A stretch of DNA of 43,818 bases from positions 1-43,818 of the forward strand of contig NZ_AEEC02000041.1 in NCBI RefSeq assembly GCF_000300975.2, given 5' to 3'. A program made the translations under genes and the position numbers. Shown here piece after piece: positions 34,358 through 43,427 of this stretch (the first letter of the stretch is position 1; each line of letters starts with the position of its first letter). This DNA comes from Herbaspirillum frisingense GSF30. Its GTDB lineage: Bacteria; Pseudomonadota; Gammaproteobacteria; Burkholderiales; Burkholderiaceae_D. The notes below the pieces were generated by a model. The model saw only the letters and a program-made list of their open reading frames with translations. It was not told the origin of the DNA and ran no database searches.

Positions 34358-35239
34358 ATGCTTGGCCTCACTTATCACAGCACCAGGAGTGACAGGATGC
34401 CCGCGATGACGCGCGCGCAGCTGTTGCAGGCGCTGCGTCGACGGCAGTTCCTTCCCTTCCTGCAAGCCATCGTCGGTACCGATGGCCAATGGCTGGGTGC
34501 CGAGATCCTGATGCGATGGCAACATCCGCAAGCCGGGATGCTGCCGCCGGGCAGTTTTCTGCAGAGGCTGGAGGAGGAGGGACTGTTGGCGGCGGCCACG
34601 CGGCAGATGCTCAGACAACTGAGCATCGCCTGGAAGCGGGCGCAGGTGCGTCTGTTGCAACCCTTCTTTCTCTCCTTCAACGCATGTGGCCAGCAATTGC
34701 ACGACGATACCCTGGTGGCGCAATGTCAGGCCCTGTTGCAAGACTTGCAGGAGGGGCAGCTACGCTTGATGATCGAGATGCCCGAACGCGGCGGCGATCT
34801 CGGGCCGGTGCATTGCCGTCGCCTGTTCGCCCAGTGCGAACATGCCGATATCGCCATAGCGCTCGATGATTTCGGCGTCGGTGACGCTCGCCTGCACCAA
34901 CTGGCCTGTGGCCGCATCAGTTGCCTCAAGCTCGACCGTTCATTTGTTGCTGCCATGCACGGAAATTCCATGTACAGTCGCCTGATCGAAAAGATCGTGG
35001 CACTGGCCGCGGTATTCGGTGCCTCCGTCACCGCCGAAGGTGTCGAGACCCTGGCGCAGTGGCAGGGCCTGCGCCGCATCGGGGTGAGACGCTTCCAGGG
35101 ATATTACTTTGCCAGGCCGATGGCGCTGCCGGATTTTTTTGCCAGGTTGAATCACGTCAGGAGGCCGGTAGGCGGTCACGCCACACAAGCATCGACGATG
35201 AAGCCAGTTTCGGAAAGGGGGTGTTGCCGTGACGACTAG
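34358..35239 (+). CDS. Stand-alone EAL-domain protein (c-di-GMP phosphodiesterase-like)
   Basis: A 293-residue protein that is almost wholly an EAL domain. The signature reads EILMRW instead of EALLRW. Other active-site segments are SFNACG (metal Asn), IEMPERG (both Glu), ALDDFGVGDARL, CLKLDRSF (Lys), TAEGVETLAQW and RFQGYYFARPMALP. The metal and catalytic residues appear kept, so it may be active, though several neighbours are divergent. It lies 11 bases after the second chaperone and overlaps the response regulator start by 11 bases. The ATG at 34358 follows GGAG; an ATG at 34397 is less likely. The Salmonella fim cluster also has a stand-alone EAL protein. Confidence 0.88.
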   Translation: MLGLTYHSTRSDRMPAMTRAQLLQALRRRQFLPFLQAIVGTDGQWLGAEILMRWQHPQAGMLPPGSFLQRLEEEGLLAAATRQMLRQLSIAWKRAQVRLLQPFFLSFNACGQQLHDDTLVAQCQALLQDLQEGQLRLMIEMPERGGDLGPVHCRRLFAQCEHADIAIALDDFGVGDARLHQLACGRISCLKLDRSFVAAMHGNSMYSRLIEKIVALAAVFGASVTAEGVETLAQWQGLRRIGVRRFQGYYFARPMALPDFFARLNHVRRPVGGHATQASTMKPVSERGCCRDD

Positions 35240-35888
35240 AGGGGTAACGATACGGGTCGGCATTGCCGATGATTTTCCGGTGGTTCTGCGCGGGATAGAG
35301 GCGATCCTGGCGCCCTGCACGGACATCGCACTGCACTTTTCCGCCGAGAGCATCGCCCAGCTCATGGCAGCGCTGGCGCAGACACCGGTCGATGTACTGC
35401 TATGCGACTACGCTTTCGACGACGACCCGCACGCTGACGGCCTGGACCTGCTCAAGCGGCTGCGCCGCCACCATCCGGCAATGAAGGTGATCTTCCTCAG
35501 CGCCCACGCCCAGCCGCAGATCATCTCCAGCGCCCTGGAGCTGGGCGCCGCCGGATTCATCGGCAAGAATCGCAGTGATTTCGTCAACCTGCCACAGGCC
35601 ATCTACAGCGTGCAGGGAGGCCAGGTCTACCTGCCGCAGTCCCTGTCGTCGGCCCTGCTGGGCAGCCTGTTCAGCGTCAACCCGCGTCAAAGCGGCCTGG
35701 GCCAGCTGTCCGAGCGCGAGCTGGTGGTGGCGCGCATGATCTGCCAGGGCATGTCCATCACCGCAATCGCCGAACGACTTCACCGCAGCCCCAAGACCAT
35801 CAGCAACCAGAAGGTGGCGGCGATGAAGAAGCTGGGCGTGAGCAATGACGTCGAACTGAGTCGCGTCTTCCAGAGCCTGGGCGACTGA
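35229..35888 (+). CDS. RcsB-like response regulator (REC + LuxR HTH)
   Basis: A 219-residue response regulator. The receiver has IADDFPVVLRGIEAIL with the acidic pair Asp14-Asp15, the phosphorylation site Asp60 in LLCDYAFDDD, and FLSAHAQPQ. The LuxR-type helix-turn-helix is LSERELVVARMICQGMSITAIAERLHRSPKTISNQKVAAMKKLGV, here cited by its parts LSERELVVARM, SITAIAERL and KTISNQKVAAMKKLGV. The KTIS-QK-AMKKLGV pattern and the D-G-L-LK-RHHP region match RcsB more than NarL. The GTG at 35229 has a purine-rich site at 35213-35221 and overlaps the EAL gene. The hybrid kinase follows 21 bases later and is its likely partner. Confidence 0.9.
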   Translation: MTTRGVTIRVGIADDFPVVLRGIEAILAPCTDIALHFSAESIAQLMAALAQTPVDVLLCDYAFDDDPHADGLDLLKRLRRHHPAMKVIFLSAHAQPQIISSALELGAAGFIGKNRSDFVNLPQAIYSVQGGQVYLPQSLSSALLGSLFSVNPRQSGLGQLSERELVVARMICQGMSITAIAERLHRSPKTISNQKVAAMKKLGVSNDVELSRVFQSLGD

Positions 35889-35909
35889 TCCAGCGCACCA
35901 CCGGAACCC

Positions 35910-38900
35910 ATGCCACGCCAGCTCCTCGCCCTTTCCGAGCGCTACTATCGGCGCCTGCTCTACTGCTGTGCCTGCCTGTTGTCGGCGGCCATCGTTTGCG
36001 CCATCCTGTTCCTTGGATACAGCGCCTTTTCCCAGTTCCGAGAACGCCAGATCGGCACCTTCACCAGCAAGCGCGAGCAGATCAAGTCCGAGGTCGACCG
36101 GCTGACAGCGCGTGTGGTCCAGTTCGCCGAAATGTACGCACGCCTGCAACATCTTTACAAGAGGGAATTGCTGACGCTGGAGGGTTATACCGGCAACGTC
36201 GGTGGCGGGCAGATCACCCGCAGTCCGGAAAACTTGACGGTGGTACCGTTCTCGCTCCTGGTCCGCAGCGATACGGCCGCCGACCGCCTGCGCTTGGCCA
36301 GCCTGCTGCTCCTCTTGCGTCAGGCGTCGGCCCTGCCGATGTTCAATCCTGCCGAGCCAGGGGTGACGCTGGACGGTTTCATTTATACGGCCGATGCCGG
36401 TTTCCTGGCGGTCTCGCCACCGCTGGAGGGCGCTGAGCTCGCTCTGGTGAGGCAACAGGGTATCGCGCGCTTCATCAGCGCTCTGGGGGCACCGGTCAAC
36501 GCCGCCTTCGCCGCCGAACGAGAGCGTGCCGCCCGCGCCCAGGGCAGCACCGGACAGCGGGTGCTATGGATGAGTCCGGCCTTGAGCGCGCCGCTGGTGC
36601 GTAATGCGGTGACCAGGCTGGCCGTGCGTATCCAGCTGGACAAGGGCGATGAGGCCACGGCCGTCTTCTCGGTCCCGGCCAGCCAGTTCCGCCAGTTCTT
36701 CATGAAGAACGAAGATACCCCTGGACTGTTCGTCTTCGAAGGACAGGGTAGCGTCCAGTTGTTGAGCCAGCCGGACAGCCAGGTCGATCCGGGCCTGATG
36801 CAGCACATCCAGGAGCATGTGCGACGCGAGATGGATCCGCATGATCACGTCGGCCATTTCCATGACGATGGCAGCTTCTTCATCGCCCAGACCATCGAGG
36901 GGCCGGATTGGGTGGTGGTCTATACCTTTACCTGGCGCGACGTGCTGGCCGGCCTTCAGGGCAACTTCATCACCGGCGCGTTCTGGGGGCTGTTCTCCTT
37001 GCTTTTCGTGTGGGCAGCCACCTTGTACTTTGATCGTTGCGTGATCGGCCCGCTACAGAAGAAAGCGCTGGCGATGGTGGAAAGTCGCCAGTTCAGCCAG
37101 ACCATCATTGACACCCTGCCGGTGGGTATCGCCGTCTATGCGCCGGGCTCCGGCGAGGTGGTGCTGCGTAATGCAGTGGCGGCACAGATGCTGGAGCAAT
37201 CTGCACTGCCCAGCGCCGGCTTCTACGCCCAGATCCTCACGGCGGTGCGGGTGGGTGACGATCTGCGCCAGGCCATGATCGAAGCCGAACTGCCTTTGCG
37301 CGACGGCGGCGTGAGCCACCTGGGGGCAGTGTGGTCGCGCACCCGCTTTTCGGGTCAGGATGTGCTACTGCTGGGCATGATCGACCTCAACATGCAGAAG
37401 GCGCATGAAGCCCTGATGCGCGACGCCAGGAGCATGGCGGACCGTGCCAACCAGGCCAAGTCCATGTTCCTGGCCCAGGTCAGCCACGAGATCCGCACCC
37501 CCTTGCACGGGGCCATCGGTCACCTGGAGTTGCTGACGCGTGAAGACCTGTCGGCGCCGCAGCGCCAGCGTATCGAGCTGATCCGGCATGCCTTCGACAT
37601 GCTCATGAGCCTGGTCAACGACATTCTCGACATCACCAAGATCGAGTCACAGAGCATCACGCTGGCTTCCGAGCAGTTGCAGGTCAACGAACTGCTCGAA
37701 GAATGCGCCCAGCTGTTCGCGCCGCTGGCGCTGGACAAGGGACTGCAGTTCCGCTGTCTGCCGGATGTCGCGCTGGAACGTCCGCTGCGCGGCGATCCAC
37801 GTCGGCTGATGCAGATCCTGCAGAACCTGGTTGGCAATGCGGTCAAGTTCACCAGCACCGGCAGCATCACGTTGTCCACGCGCCTGCTGCGCGTTGCCGA
37901 GGGGGTGAGCGTGGTGCGTTTCGAGGTGGCCGATACCGGCATCGGTGTTTCGTCCGGGGCGCGCCAGCGCATCTTCAAGTCCCTGCAACAGGCCGACGAC
38001 AGTATCAGCCAGCGCTTCGGTGGCACCGGACTGGGCCTGTCGCTGTGCCGGCGCCTGGCCGAGTTGATGGGGGGCGATATCACCCTCGCCAGCGAGCCGG
38101 GGAAGGGCAGCGTGTTCGGCGCCGAGATTGTGCTGCAGACCCTGCCGCAAGCGGATTCGCAGCATGCCGCCCCGCTGCGTGGACGACAGGTGGCGTTGCA
38201 TGCCGGTGAGGCGAGCACCGCAGCCATGCTGCGCGCCTACCTCAAACATTGGGGTGCCGAGCCGGTCGAGCCGGAGTCGGCCGGCCTGACCACCATTCAT
38301 CTGGTGGCGCCGGACAGCGTAGAAGCCTTCGTGGCTGCGCCTGTGAGTGCATCGAAGACGGCCGTGCTGATCCGTGCCGATGTGGTTCGCCACAGCAGCA
38401 GCGTGACGCACTGGCGCCAGGTCAGTGCCTTCGACCGCCATGCCTGGCGGATGGCCCTGAGCCAGCAGGATGGAATGATCGTACCGCCATGGCGAGGCCG
38501 GCCGCAGGCCGTGCAGCTGCCCGCCGCACCGGACATGCTGGATGTGCTGGTGGTGGAGGATGACTACGTGAACCTGACCCTGATCCAGCAACAGCTGCAG
38601 GCGTTGGGCTGTCAGCGCCTGCGGTTGGCACGCGATGGCCTGGACGCCCTGGCGCAATGGCAGGCGCAGCGCGCCGACCTGCTCATCACCGATCTGGACA
38701 TGCCGGGGCTGGACGGCGTCGCGCTGGCCCGACGCGTGCGTCAGGAACATGCGCGGGCATGCATCATCGCCACTACCGCCGCCGGCCCGGACAGCCTGGC
38801 ACACTTGCCCAGCGGACTGTTCGATGCCCTGCTCTATAAACCAGGGTCGCTGCAGCAGATGCAGGAACTGCTATCCCGTTTCGGCCGCCCGGCAGCGCCG

Positions 38901-39176
38901 GTACAGGACCAGGGTGACCCGCTGCAAAAGGTACTGCTGGATGCTTTTCGGCACAGTTGGCCGCAGGAGCGGGACAAGTTGCAGCAGGTCCTGCAGTGCG
39001 GCGATGGCGAACGCGCCGCACGCATCCTGCATCGCCTGCAGGGTGGTCTGCTGGCCATGGGCCGCGAGCATCTGGCCGAACGCAGCCAGATGCTACAGAC
39101 GGCACTGGCCGACGGCGAGCCGGATGCAATGCAGGCCATCCTGCAATGGATCGCCGTGGTCGACGCCGAGATCTGA
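35910..39176 (+). CDS. RcsC/RcsD-like hybrid histidine kinase with HPt domain
   Basis: A 1088-residue hybrid kinase. Transmembrane helix 1 is at about 16-37, a periplasmic sensor at 40-350, helix 2 at about 353-375, and a PAS-like region at 390-505. The histidine kinase has His526 in SHEIRTPLHGAI and ATPase motifs NLVGNAVKF, DTGIGV and GGTGLGLSL. A 115-residue degenerate receiver-like (ABL-type) section follows, then a true receiver with Asp928 (LLITDLDMPGLDG), and a C-terminal HPt domain with His1041 (ILHRLQGGLLAMG). The relay His-Asp-His can end on Asp60 of the preceding RcsB-like regulator. RcsC and RcsD functions thus sit in one chain. The signal is unknown. Confidence 0.92.
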   Translation: MPRQLLALSERYYRRLLYCCACLLSAAIVCAILFLGYSAFSQFRERQIGTFTSKREQIKSEVDRLTARVVQFAEMYARLQHLYKRELLTLEGYTGNVGGGQITRSPENLTVVPFSLLVRSDTAADRLRLASLLLLLRQASALPMFNPAEPGVTLDGFIYTADAGFLAVSPPLEGAELALVRQQGIARFISALGAPVNAAFAAERERAARAQGSTGQRVLWMSPALSAPLVRNAVTRLAVRIQLDKGDEATAVFSVPASQFRQFFMKNEDTPGLFVFEGQGSVQLLSQPDSQVDPGLMQHIQEHVRREMDPHDHVGHFHDDGSFFIAQTIEGPDWVVVYTFTWRDVLAGLQGNFITGAFWGLFSLLFVWAATLYFDRCVIGPLQKKALAMVESRQFSQTIIDTLPVGIAVYAPGSGEVVLRNAVAAQMLEQSALPSAGFYAQILTAVRVGDDLRQAMIEAELPLRDGGVSHLGAVWSRTRFSGQDVLLLGMIDLNMQKAHEALMRDARSMADRANQAKSMFLAQVSHEIRTPLHGAIGHLELLTREDLSAPQRQRIELIRHAFDMLMSLVNDILDITKIESQSITLASEQLQVNELLEECAQLFAPLALDKGLQFRCLPDVALERPLRGDPRRLMQILQNLVGNAVKFTSTGSITLSTRLLRVAEGVSVVRFEVADTGIGVSSGARQRIFKSLQQADDSISQRFGGTGLGLSLCRRLAELMGGDITLASEPGKGSVFGAEIVLQTLPQADSQHAAPLRGRQVALHAGEASTAAMLRAYLKHWGAEPVEPESAGLTTIHLVAPDSVEAFVAAPVSASKTAVLIRADVVRHSSSVTHWRQVSAFDRHAWRMALSQQDGMIVPPWRGRPQAVQLPAAPDMLDVLVVEDDYVNLTLIQQQLQALGCQRLRLARDGLDALAQWQAQRADLLITDLDMPGLDGVALARRVRQEHARACIIATTAAGPDSLAHLPSGLFDALLYKPGSLQQMQELLSRFGRPAAPVQDQGDPLQKVLLDAFRHSWPQERDKLQQVLQCGDGERAARILHRLQGGLLAMGREHLAERSQMLQTALADGEPDAMQAILQWIAVVDAEI

Positions 39177-39186
39177 GGGATCAAGC

Positions 39187-40278
39187 TCAGAAGGTATGAC
39201 GTACACCCGTCATCACGCCGAACTGGTTCATGCCGACCCCGACCGTCCCGCCCACGTCCAGCGGGATCGCGGCGCTGCCGCCGTTCTTCATGTATCCCAC
39301 CGAGCTATACAGCGCAGTGCGCTTGGAGAGGTTGTAGGTCAGGCGCGCCACCGACAGTGTGGAGTTGTTGGACGTGCCCTTGATCTTGAGCCGTGCCACC
39401 TGCGCGTCCAGCACCAGCGCGACCGACAGCGGCGTGGAGAAGCCCAGGTAGTACAGGTCCGAATCGGTATTGGCGGTGGCTGCGCGGGTCTTGCGGTCGA
39501 TCACGCCGCCGCCGATCTTGCTCTGGCCCAGCATCACGTAGCCATTCAATGTGACGCGCTGATCGTGATTGTTGCTGCTGGTGAGGCCATTGGCGGCACC
39601 GGTGTTGCCGTACAGGATGTCGTAGGAACTGGAGATGCCGTAGCTGCTGCCGTCATAGGCCAGCATACCGGTGATCTGGCGACAAGCCTTGGCATTGCCG
39701 GCCACTTCGCCGGCACAGTTGGTGGCGCTGGCACCGCCGGCGCTGGAGGTATCGCGGCCGAAGCTGTAGGTGGCGCCGACGGTCAGACCGTTGAAGCTGC
39801 CCAGGTAGCCGATGGCATTGTCGCTGCGGGCGTTGGGGATGTACGAATCGATGCTGCTGATGGAAAAGATGTTGGGACCCATCACATCCGACTTGGCCGT
39901 GACCAGGTAGGTCATGTTGACCTGCCGACCCAGCATCAGGCTACCCCAGCCATTCTTCAGGCCGACGTAGGACTGCCGGCCGAACAGGCGATTGCCCTGG
40001 CCCATGGCACCGGTATCGACGGCGAAGCCGGACTCCAGCACGAACATGGCCTGCAGTCCGCCACCGAGGTCTTCGCTACCCTTGAAGCCCAGGCGTGACG
40101 GAAACGAGGCCGTCAGCGACGGCATCTTCAGGACCGAGTTGCCGGCAGCGTTGGCGTGGGTGGTATAGACCACGCCGGTATCGATGATGCCGTAGATGCT
40201 GACCTGGCTTTGCGCCAGCGCCTGCTGTGCACAAGTCATTGCCGTGAGCGCCATGGCGCCTGCGACCAGTTTTTTCAT
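39187..40278 (-). CDS. Outer-membrane porin (Gram-negative, betaproteobacterial type)
   Basis: A 363-residue porin. Signal peptide about 22 residues (LVAGAMALTAMTCAQQALA), mature start QSQVSIYGIIDTGVVYTTHA. Barrel and loop motifs are SRLGFKGSEDLGGGLQAMFVLESGF, here in parts SRLGFKGSEDLGG and AMFVLESGF, then RLFGRQSYVGLKNGWGSLMLGRQ and the C-terminal strand FGVMTGVRHTF ending in Phe, required for barrel assembly. It forms a trimeric channel for small solutes. The ATG at 40278 has GGGGAAG upstream; an in-frame ATG at 40290 has none. It lies 10 bases from the end of the hybrid kinase gene, tail-to-tail. Confidence 0.94.
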   Translation of the reverse strand: MKKLVAGAMALTAMTCAQQALAQSQVSIYGIIDTGVVYTTHANAAGNSVLKMPSLTASFPSRLGFKGSEDLGGGLQAMFVLESGFAVDTGAMGQGNRLFGRQSYVGLKNGWGSLMLGRQVNMTYLVTAKSDVMGPNIFSISSIDSYIPNARSDNAIGYLGSFNGLTVGATYSFGRDTSSAGGASATNCAGEVAGNAKACRQITGMLAYDGSSYGISSSYDILYGNTGAANGLTSSNNHDQRVTLNGYVMLGQSKIGGGVIDRKTRAATANTDSDLYYLGFSTPLSVALVLDAQVARLKIKGTSNNSTLSVARLTYNLSKRTALYSSVGYMKNGGSAAIPLDVGGTVGVGMNQFGVMTGVRHTF

Positions 40279-40673
40279 GCTCTTCCCCATGTTGATTGAA
40301 TTGAGTGGACCGGATGTGGAGGTGGCAAGCGCGCAGACCGACCTGCCGTGACGCCGTGCGCGTGGACGCACGACCTCATCGCTTGCTGCGGCGATCATAG
40401 GGAATCGGAACGATGAAAAATATCCGGCGCTTGCATCTTGCGGGCGCGCGACTATCCACTTTTTACGTGCGTGGATTTTTCAGGCCTGATGGCGAAGCTA
40501 TCGGTGCGAATTGAGTTGCCCCATTTTGATGAATGACCGAATCAGTTTGGTGCAGCGAAAAACTTCGTCGAAATTTTTCGGAAGCAGCCAATTAGTTCAA
40601 CAAGGTGCAAGAACAAGAGCGCGCGCTGAGCCGATACTGCCTCCCCGGTCCGGATCATCCTTCTCTTGCTGCC
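40279..40673. other. intergenic region between porin and vgrG
   Basis: These 395 bases separate divergent porin and vgrG genes and hold no convincing gene. The middle and right parts are notably AT-richer than the flanks. Visible structures are ATCCAC/GTGGAT (40454-40459 and 40471-40476) followed by T, and a near-perfect 25-base palindrome at 40556-40580. An in-frame GTG at 40605 could extend vgrG upstream, but the extra residues do not resemble VgrG. Confidence 0.7.
40556..40580. promoter_or_regulatory. 25-base near-perfect palindrome upstream of vgrG
   Basis: The left half CGAAAAACTTCG (40556-40567), a central T (40568) and the right half TCGAAATTTTTCG ending at 40580 mirror each other with one mismatch pair (C40563 against A40573). 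It lies 93 bases before the vgrG ATG. The size and symmetry fit an operator for a dimeric regulator; in RNA it could also fold as a hairpin with a TTTTT arm. No regulator can be assigned. Confidence 0.55.
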
Positions 40674-43382
40674 ATGAATATCCTGAAAATGCTGCATCAG
40701 CGGCATCAGCACCATCGCCTATTGCGTCTTTCCTTTCCTCACGACGACGCCCCCTCGGCCCCGCTGATGATCCACCGTTTCAGTGGTCACGAATCGATGT
40801 CGAGAGACTTCTGCTTCACGCTGGAATTGCTCAGCGACGACGCCACCATTGCACTGGAAAGCATGCAGGGTAAGCTGCTCTGCGTGTCGCTGGTGCTGGC
40901 CGATGGCCGGTTGCGCCCCTTTACCGGTTATGTATCGCGCTTTACCTTCGTCAAGACCGATGGCGCGATCGCCTTTTATGAGGCCATTCTGGTTCCGTGG
41001 CTGCACTACGCGCGCCTACGCCGCAACAGCCGTCTCTTTCATCAGCAGACGATAGAGCAGCAGACCCACGCGATCCTCAAGGCCTACAGTGGGCTGCCAC
41101 GCTGGCGCTGGTCGGTCGTACGCAAGCAGCCGCAATACACCATGTGCACGCAGTGGGACGAGAGCGACCACAACTATCTGTCGCGGCGTTGGGCGGCCGA
41201 GGGATACGCCTACTGGTACGAGCATGCCGAGGATGGCCACACCCTGGTCGTGAGTGACGACACCTGCGGCGCCCGCCCTCTCGACGAGGACGGTGCGGAA
41301 ATCCGCTTCCACAGCAAGGGCGGGGCGCAGGACGAAGACGCCATCGCGCAGTGGCGCGTGACCAGGCAGGTGGTGCCGGCCCGTTCGGTGGTCACCGGCT
41401 TTGATTTCAAGCAGCCCTATCCGCGTGAGACGGAAATCCGCACGATCGTCCAGCAGGGGGCCACCGCCCGCGTGGAGGAGCATCGCTACCTGGGCCACTA
41501 TGGATTTCGCAACCTGGCTGATGCGGAGCGCCTGGTGCGCCTGCGCATGGAGGAACTTGAAGCCCGCACCTTGCAGTTCGAGGCCAACGGGAACAACCGT
41601 CACGTGACACCCGGCAGGTCGTTCCGCCTGCGTGAACATTTTCGCCACGGCAAGGATGACGGACAATTCCTGATCCTGGAAGTCCATCACGAGGCCTGCA
41701 ACAATTATCTGCAAGGCGCCGATATGGAGGCGCATTACAGCAACCGCTTCGTTTGCCAGCCATTGGATAGCCCCTGGCGCCCCGGCCCGGGTTTTGACAG
41801 TGTCGATACCCGGATTGCTACCTTGCAGACGGCCACCGTAGTCGGGCCTAAGGGCAAGGGCAGCCTCAACGTGGACCGCTACGGCCGCATCGAGGTGCGC
41901 TTCCATTGGGATCGGGAGCAGACCAGCAGTTGCTGGGTCCGCGTTGCGACCAACTGGGCTGGCTCCCGGAGCGGGCTGGCCACTCATCCTCGGGTGGATT
42001 CCGAAGTAGTGGTGCAGTGGCTGGACGGAAATCCTGATCATCCCCTGGTCACGGCCTGTGTCCATAACGAGGCGAACATGCCGCCCTGGGACCTGCCGCA
42101 GCAGCGTGCGCTGACCGGCCTGCGTAGTCGCGAGCTCACCCCCGAGGGGGGCAACCGTGCCTTGGGGAGAAGCAATCATCTGGTCCTGGACGATACCTGG
42201 AAGCAGATCCAGGTCCAGCTCAAGAGCGATCATCAGTCCAGCCAACTCAGCTTGGGTCACATTACCCGTATCGATGACCACGTCGGTCGCAAGGATGGCC
42301 GGGGGCAAGGCTTTGAACTGCGTACCGACGGTCACGGCGCGGTGCGTGCGCAGCGCGGCCTGCTGCTTACGACCGAAGCCCGGCCAGGCGCCGAAGGCCA
42401 TATTACCGACATGGCCGAGACGGTGGCGCGCATGGAGCAGGGCGCCGATCTGCATGACAGCTTGTCGCTGGCCGCCCTGCAGTCCGGGGCGCAGCGGGAC
42501 GGTGACCAGCGACAGGTGGCGGCGGCACTGCATCAGCAGAATGATGCCGTCAAGGGCCGGGTCATTGGCAACGAAAGTGGCTTCCCCGAATTCCAGCAAC
42601 CCCATCTCACCCTCTCTAGCCCGGCCGGCATCCAGACCAGCAGTGCCGGTTCGACGCATCTGCTCAGCCACCAGCACACGGCCTTGACGAGCGGCGCCCA
42701 TGCCAGCATCAGCGCCGGTAAGAGCCTGTTGGCCAGCGCCAGGGATGCGGTACGCCTGTTCGCCTGTAAAGCCGGCATGAAACTGGTGGCCGCCGCCGCC
42801 GATATCGACATCACCGCGCTTAGGGACAGCATCAACATCCTGGCGAAACTGAACATCACTCACACCGCCAATCGCATCAGCATCACCGCCAAGGAAGAAG
42901 TCCTCATCAATGGCGGGGGCAGTTACATGCGCTTCAATGCGGGCGGCATCGAACAAGGCACCAGCGGCAATTGGCAGGCGCATGCAGCGCAGTACAACCT
43001 GGATGGCCCCGCCAACGCCCCCCAGGTGAGCTTGCCGGAGCCGGTCAAGTTGGAGGAACTCAAGCAGAAGCAAAGCCTGGCCTTCCTGCTGCGTTCGCAC
43101 TCGATGCCGGGCCGGATCTTCGCGCACGAACCGTATGCCCTCTACAAGGACGGCGCCAAAGTGGCCGACGGCATGACCGACGGACGTGGACAGCTGGTCG
43201 TCAAGGATCACGCGCCAGGTACTACCGATTACGTCGTCAAGTTGAGCAACGGCCATGAGTTCGAATTGCCGGTCAAGGCCGCGCTGGATTCGGAGGACGA
43301 CAGCCTGGCCGCGCGTGGCTATCGCGCCGCTGACGAGGACGTACAAGACCGCCAGCGCAATCGAGAGTTCAGGGAAGGCTGA
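40674..43382 (+). CDS. vgrG: Type VI secretion tip protein VgrG with C-terminal extension
   Basis: A 902-residue VgrG. The gp27-like part covers about residues 1-370 (HRFSGHESMSRDFCFTLEL, GYVSRFTFVKTDGAIAFYEA-type, ESDHNYLSRRWAAEGYAYWYEH). The gp5 OB fold shows DRYGRIEVRFHWDRE, SCWVRVATNWAGS, HPRVDSEVVVQWLDGNPDHP. A DUF2345 needle region follows (SSPAGIQTSSAGSTHLLSHQ, ISITAKEEVLINGGGSY). Residues 800-902 form a transthyretin-like tail (YALYKDGAKVADGMTDGRGQ). VgrG trimers tip the secretion needle, and such tails can hold effectors. The ATG at 40674 has no clear ribosome-binding site; GTG 40605 is the alternative. A phospholipase gene follows 45 bases later. Confidence 0.94.
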   Translation: MNILKMLHQRHQHHRLLRLSFPHDDAPSAPLMIHRFSGHESMSRDFCFTLELLSDDATIALESMQGKLLCVSLVLADGRLRPFTGYVSRFTFVKTDGAIAFYEAILVPWLHYARLRRNSRLFHQQTIEQQTHAILKAYSGLPRWRWSVVRKQPQYTMCTQWDESDHNYLSRRWAAEGYAYWYEHAEDGHTLVVSDDTCGARPLDEDGAEIRFHSKGGAQDEDAIAQWRVTRQVVPARSVVTGFDFKQPYPRETEIRTIVQQGATARVEEHRYLGHYGFRNLADAERLVRLRMEELEARTLQFEANGNNRHVTPGRSFRLREHFRHGKDDGQFLILEVHHEACNNYLQGADMEAHYSNRFVCQPLDSPWRPGPGFDSVDTRIATLQTATVVGPKGKGSLNVDRYGRIEVRFHWDREQTSSCWVRVATNWAGSRSGLATHPRVDSEVVVQWLDGNPDHPLVTACVHNEANMPPWDLPQQRALTGLRSRELTPEGGNRALGRSNHLVLDDTWKQIQVQLKSDHQSSQLSLGHITRIDDHVGRKDGRGQGFELRTDGHGAVRAQRGLLLTTEARPGAEGHITDMAETVARMEQGADLHDSLSLAALQSGAQRDGDQRQVAAALHQQNDAVKGRVIGNESGFPEFQQPHLTLSSPAGIQTSSAGSTHLLSHQHTALTSGAHASISAGKSLLASARDAVRLFACKAGMKLVAAAADIDITALRDSINILAKLNITHTANRISITAKEEVLINGGGSYMRFNAGGIEQGTSGNWQAHAAQYNLDGPANAPQVSLPEPVKLEELKQKQSLAFLLRSHSMPGRIFAHEPYALYKDGAKVADGMTDGRGQLVVKDHAPGTTDYVVKLSNGHEFELPVKAALDSEDDSLAARGYRAADEDVQDRQRNREFREG

Positions 43383-43427
43383 TCCCGCCCGCCTTTTTGA
43401 TTCACCCCTTATTCATCCAAGCGCATC

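Noticed and set aside
40454..40480. ATCCAC/GTGGAT hairpin with a T-run as a terminator
   Set aside because: The stem is only six bases with an 11-base loop, and no plus-strand gene ends upstream that would need it.
40480..40560. Possible sigma-54 promoter before vgrG
   Set aside because: GG and GC elements are present near 40502 and 40517, but the spacing is 13 bases rather than 10.
41016..43346. 776-residue minus-strand frame over vgrG
   Set aside because: Antisense to a complete VgrG; His/Gly/Gln-rich shadow without domains.
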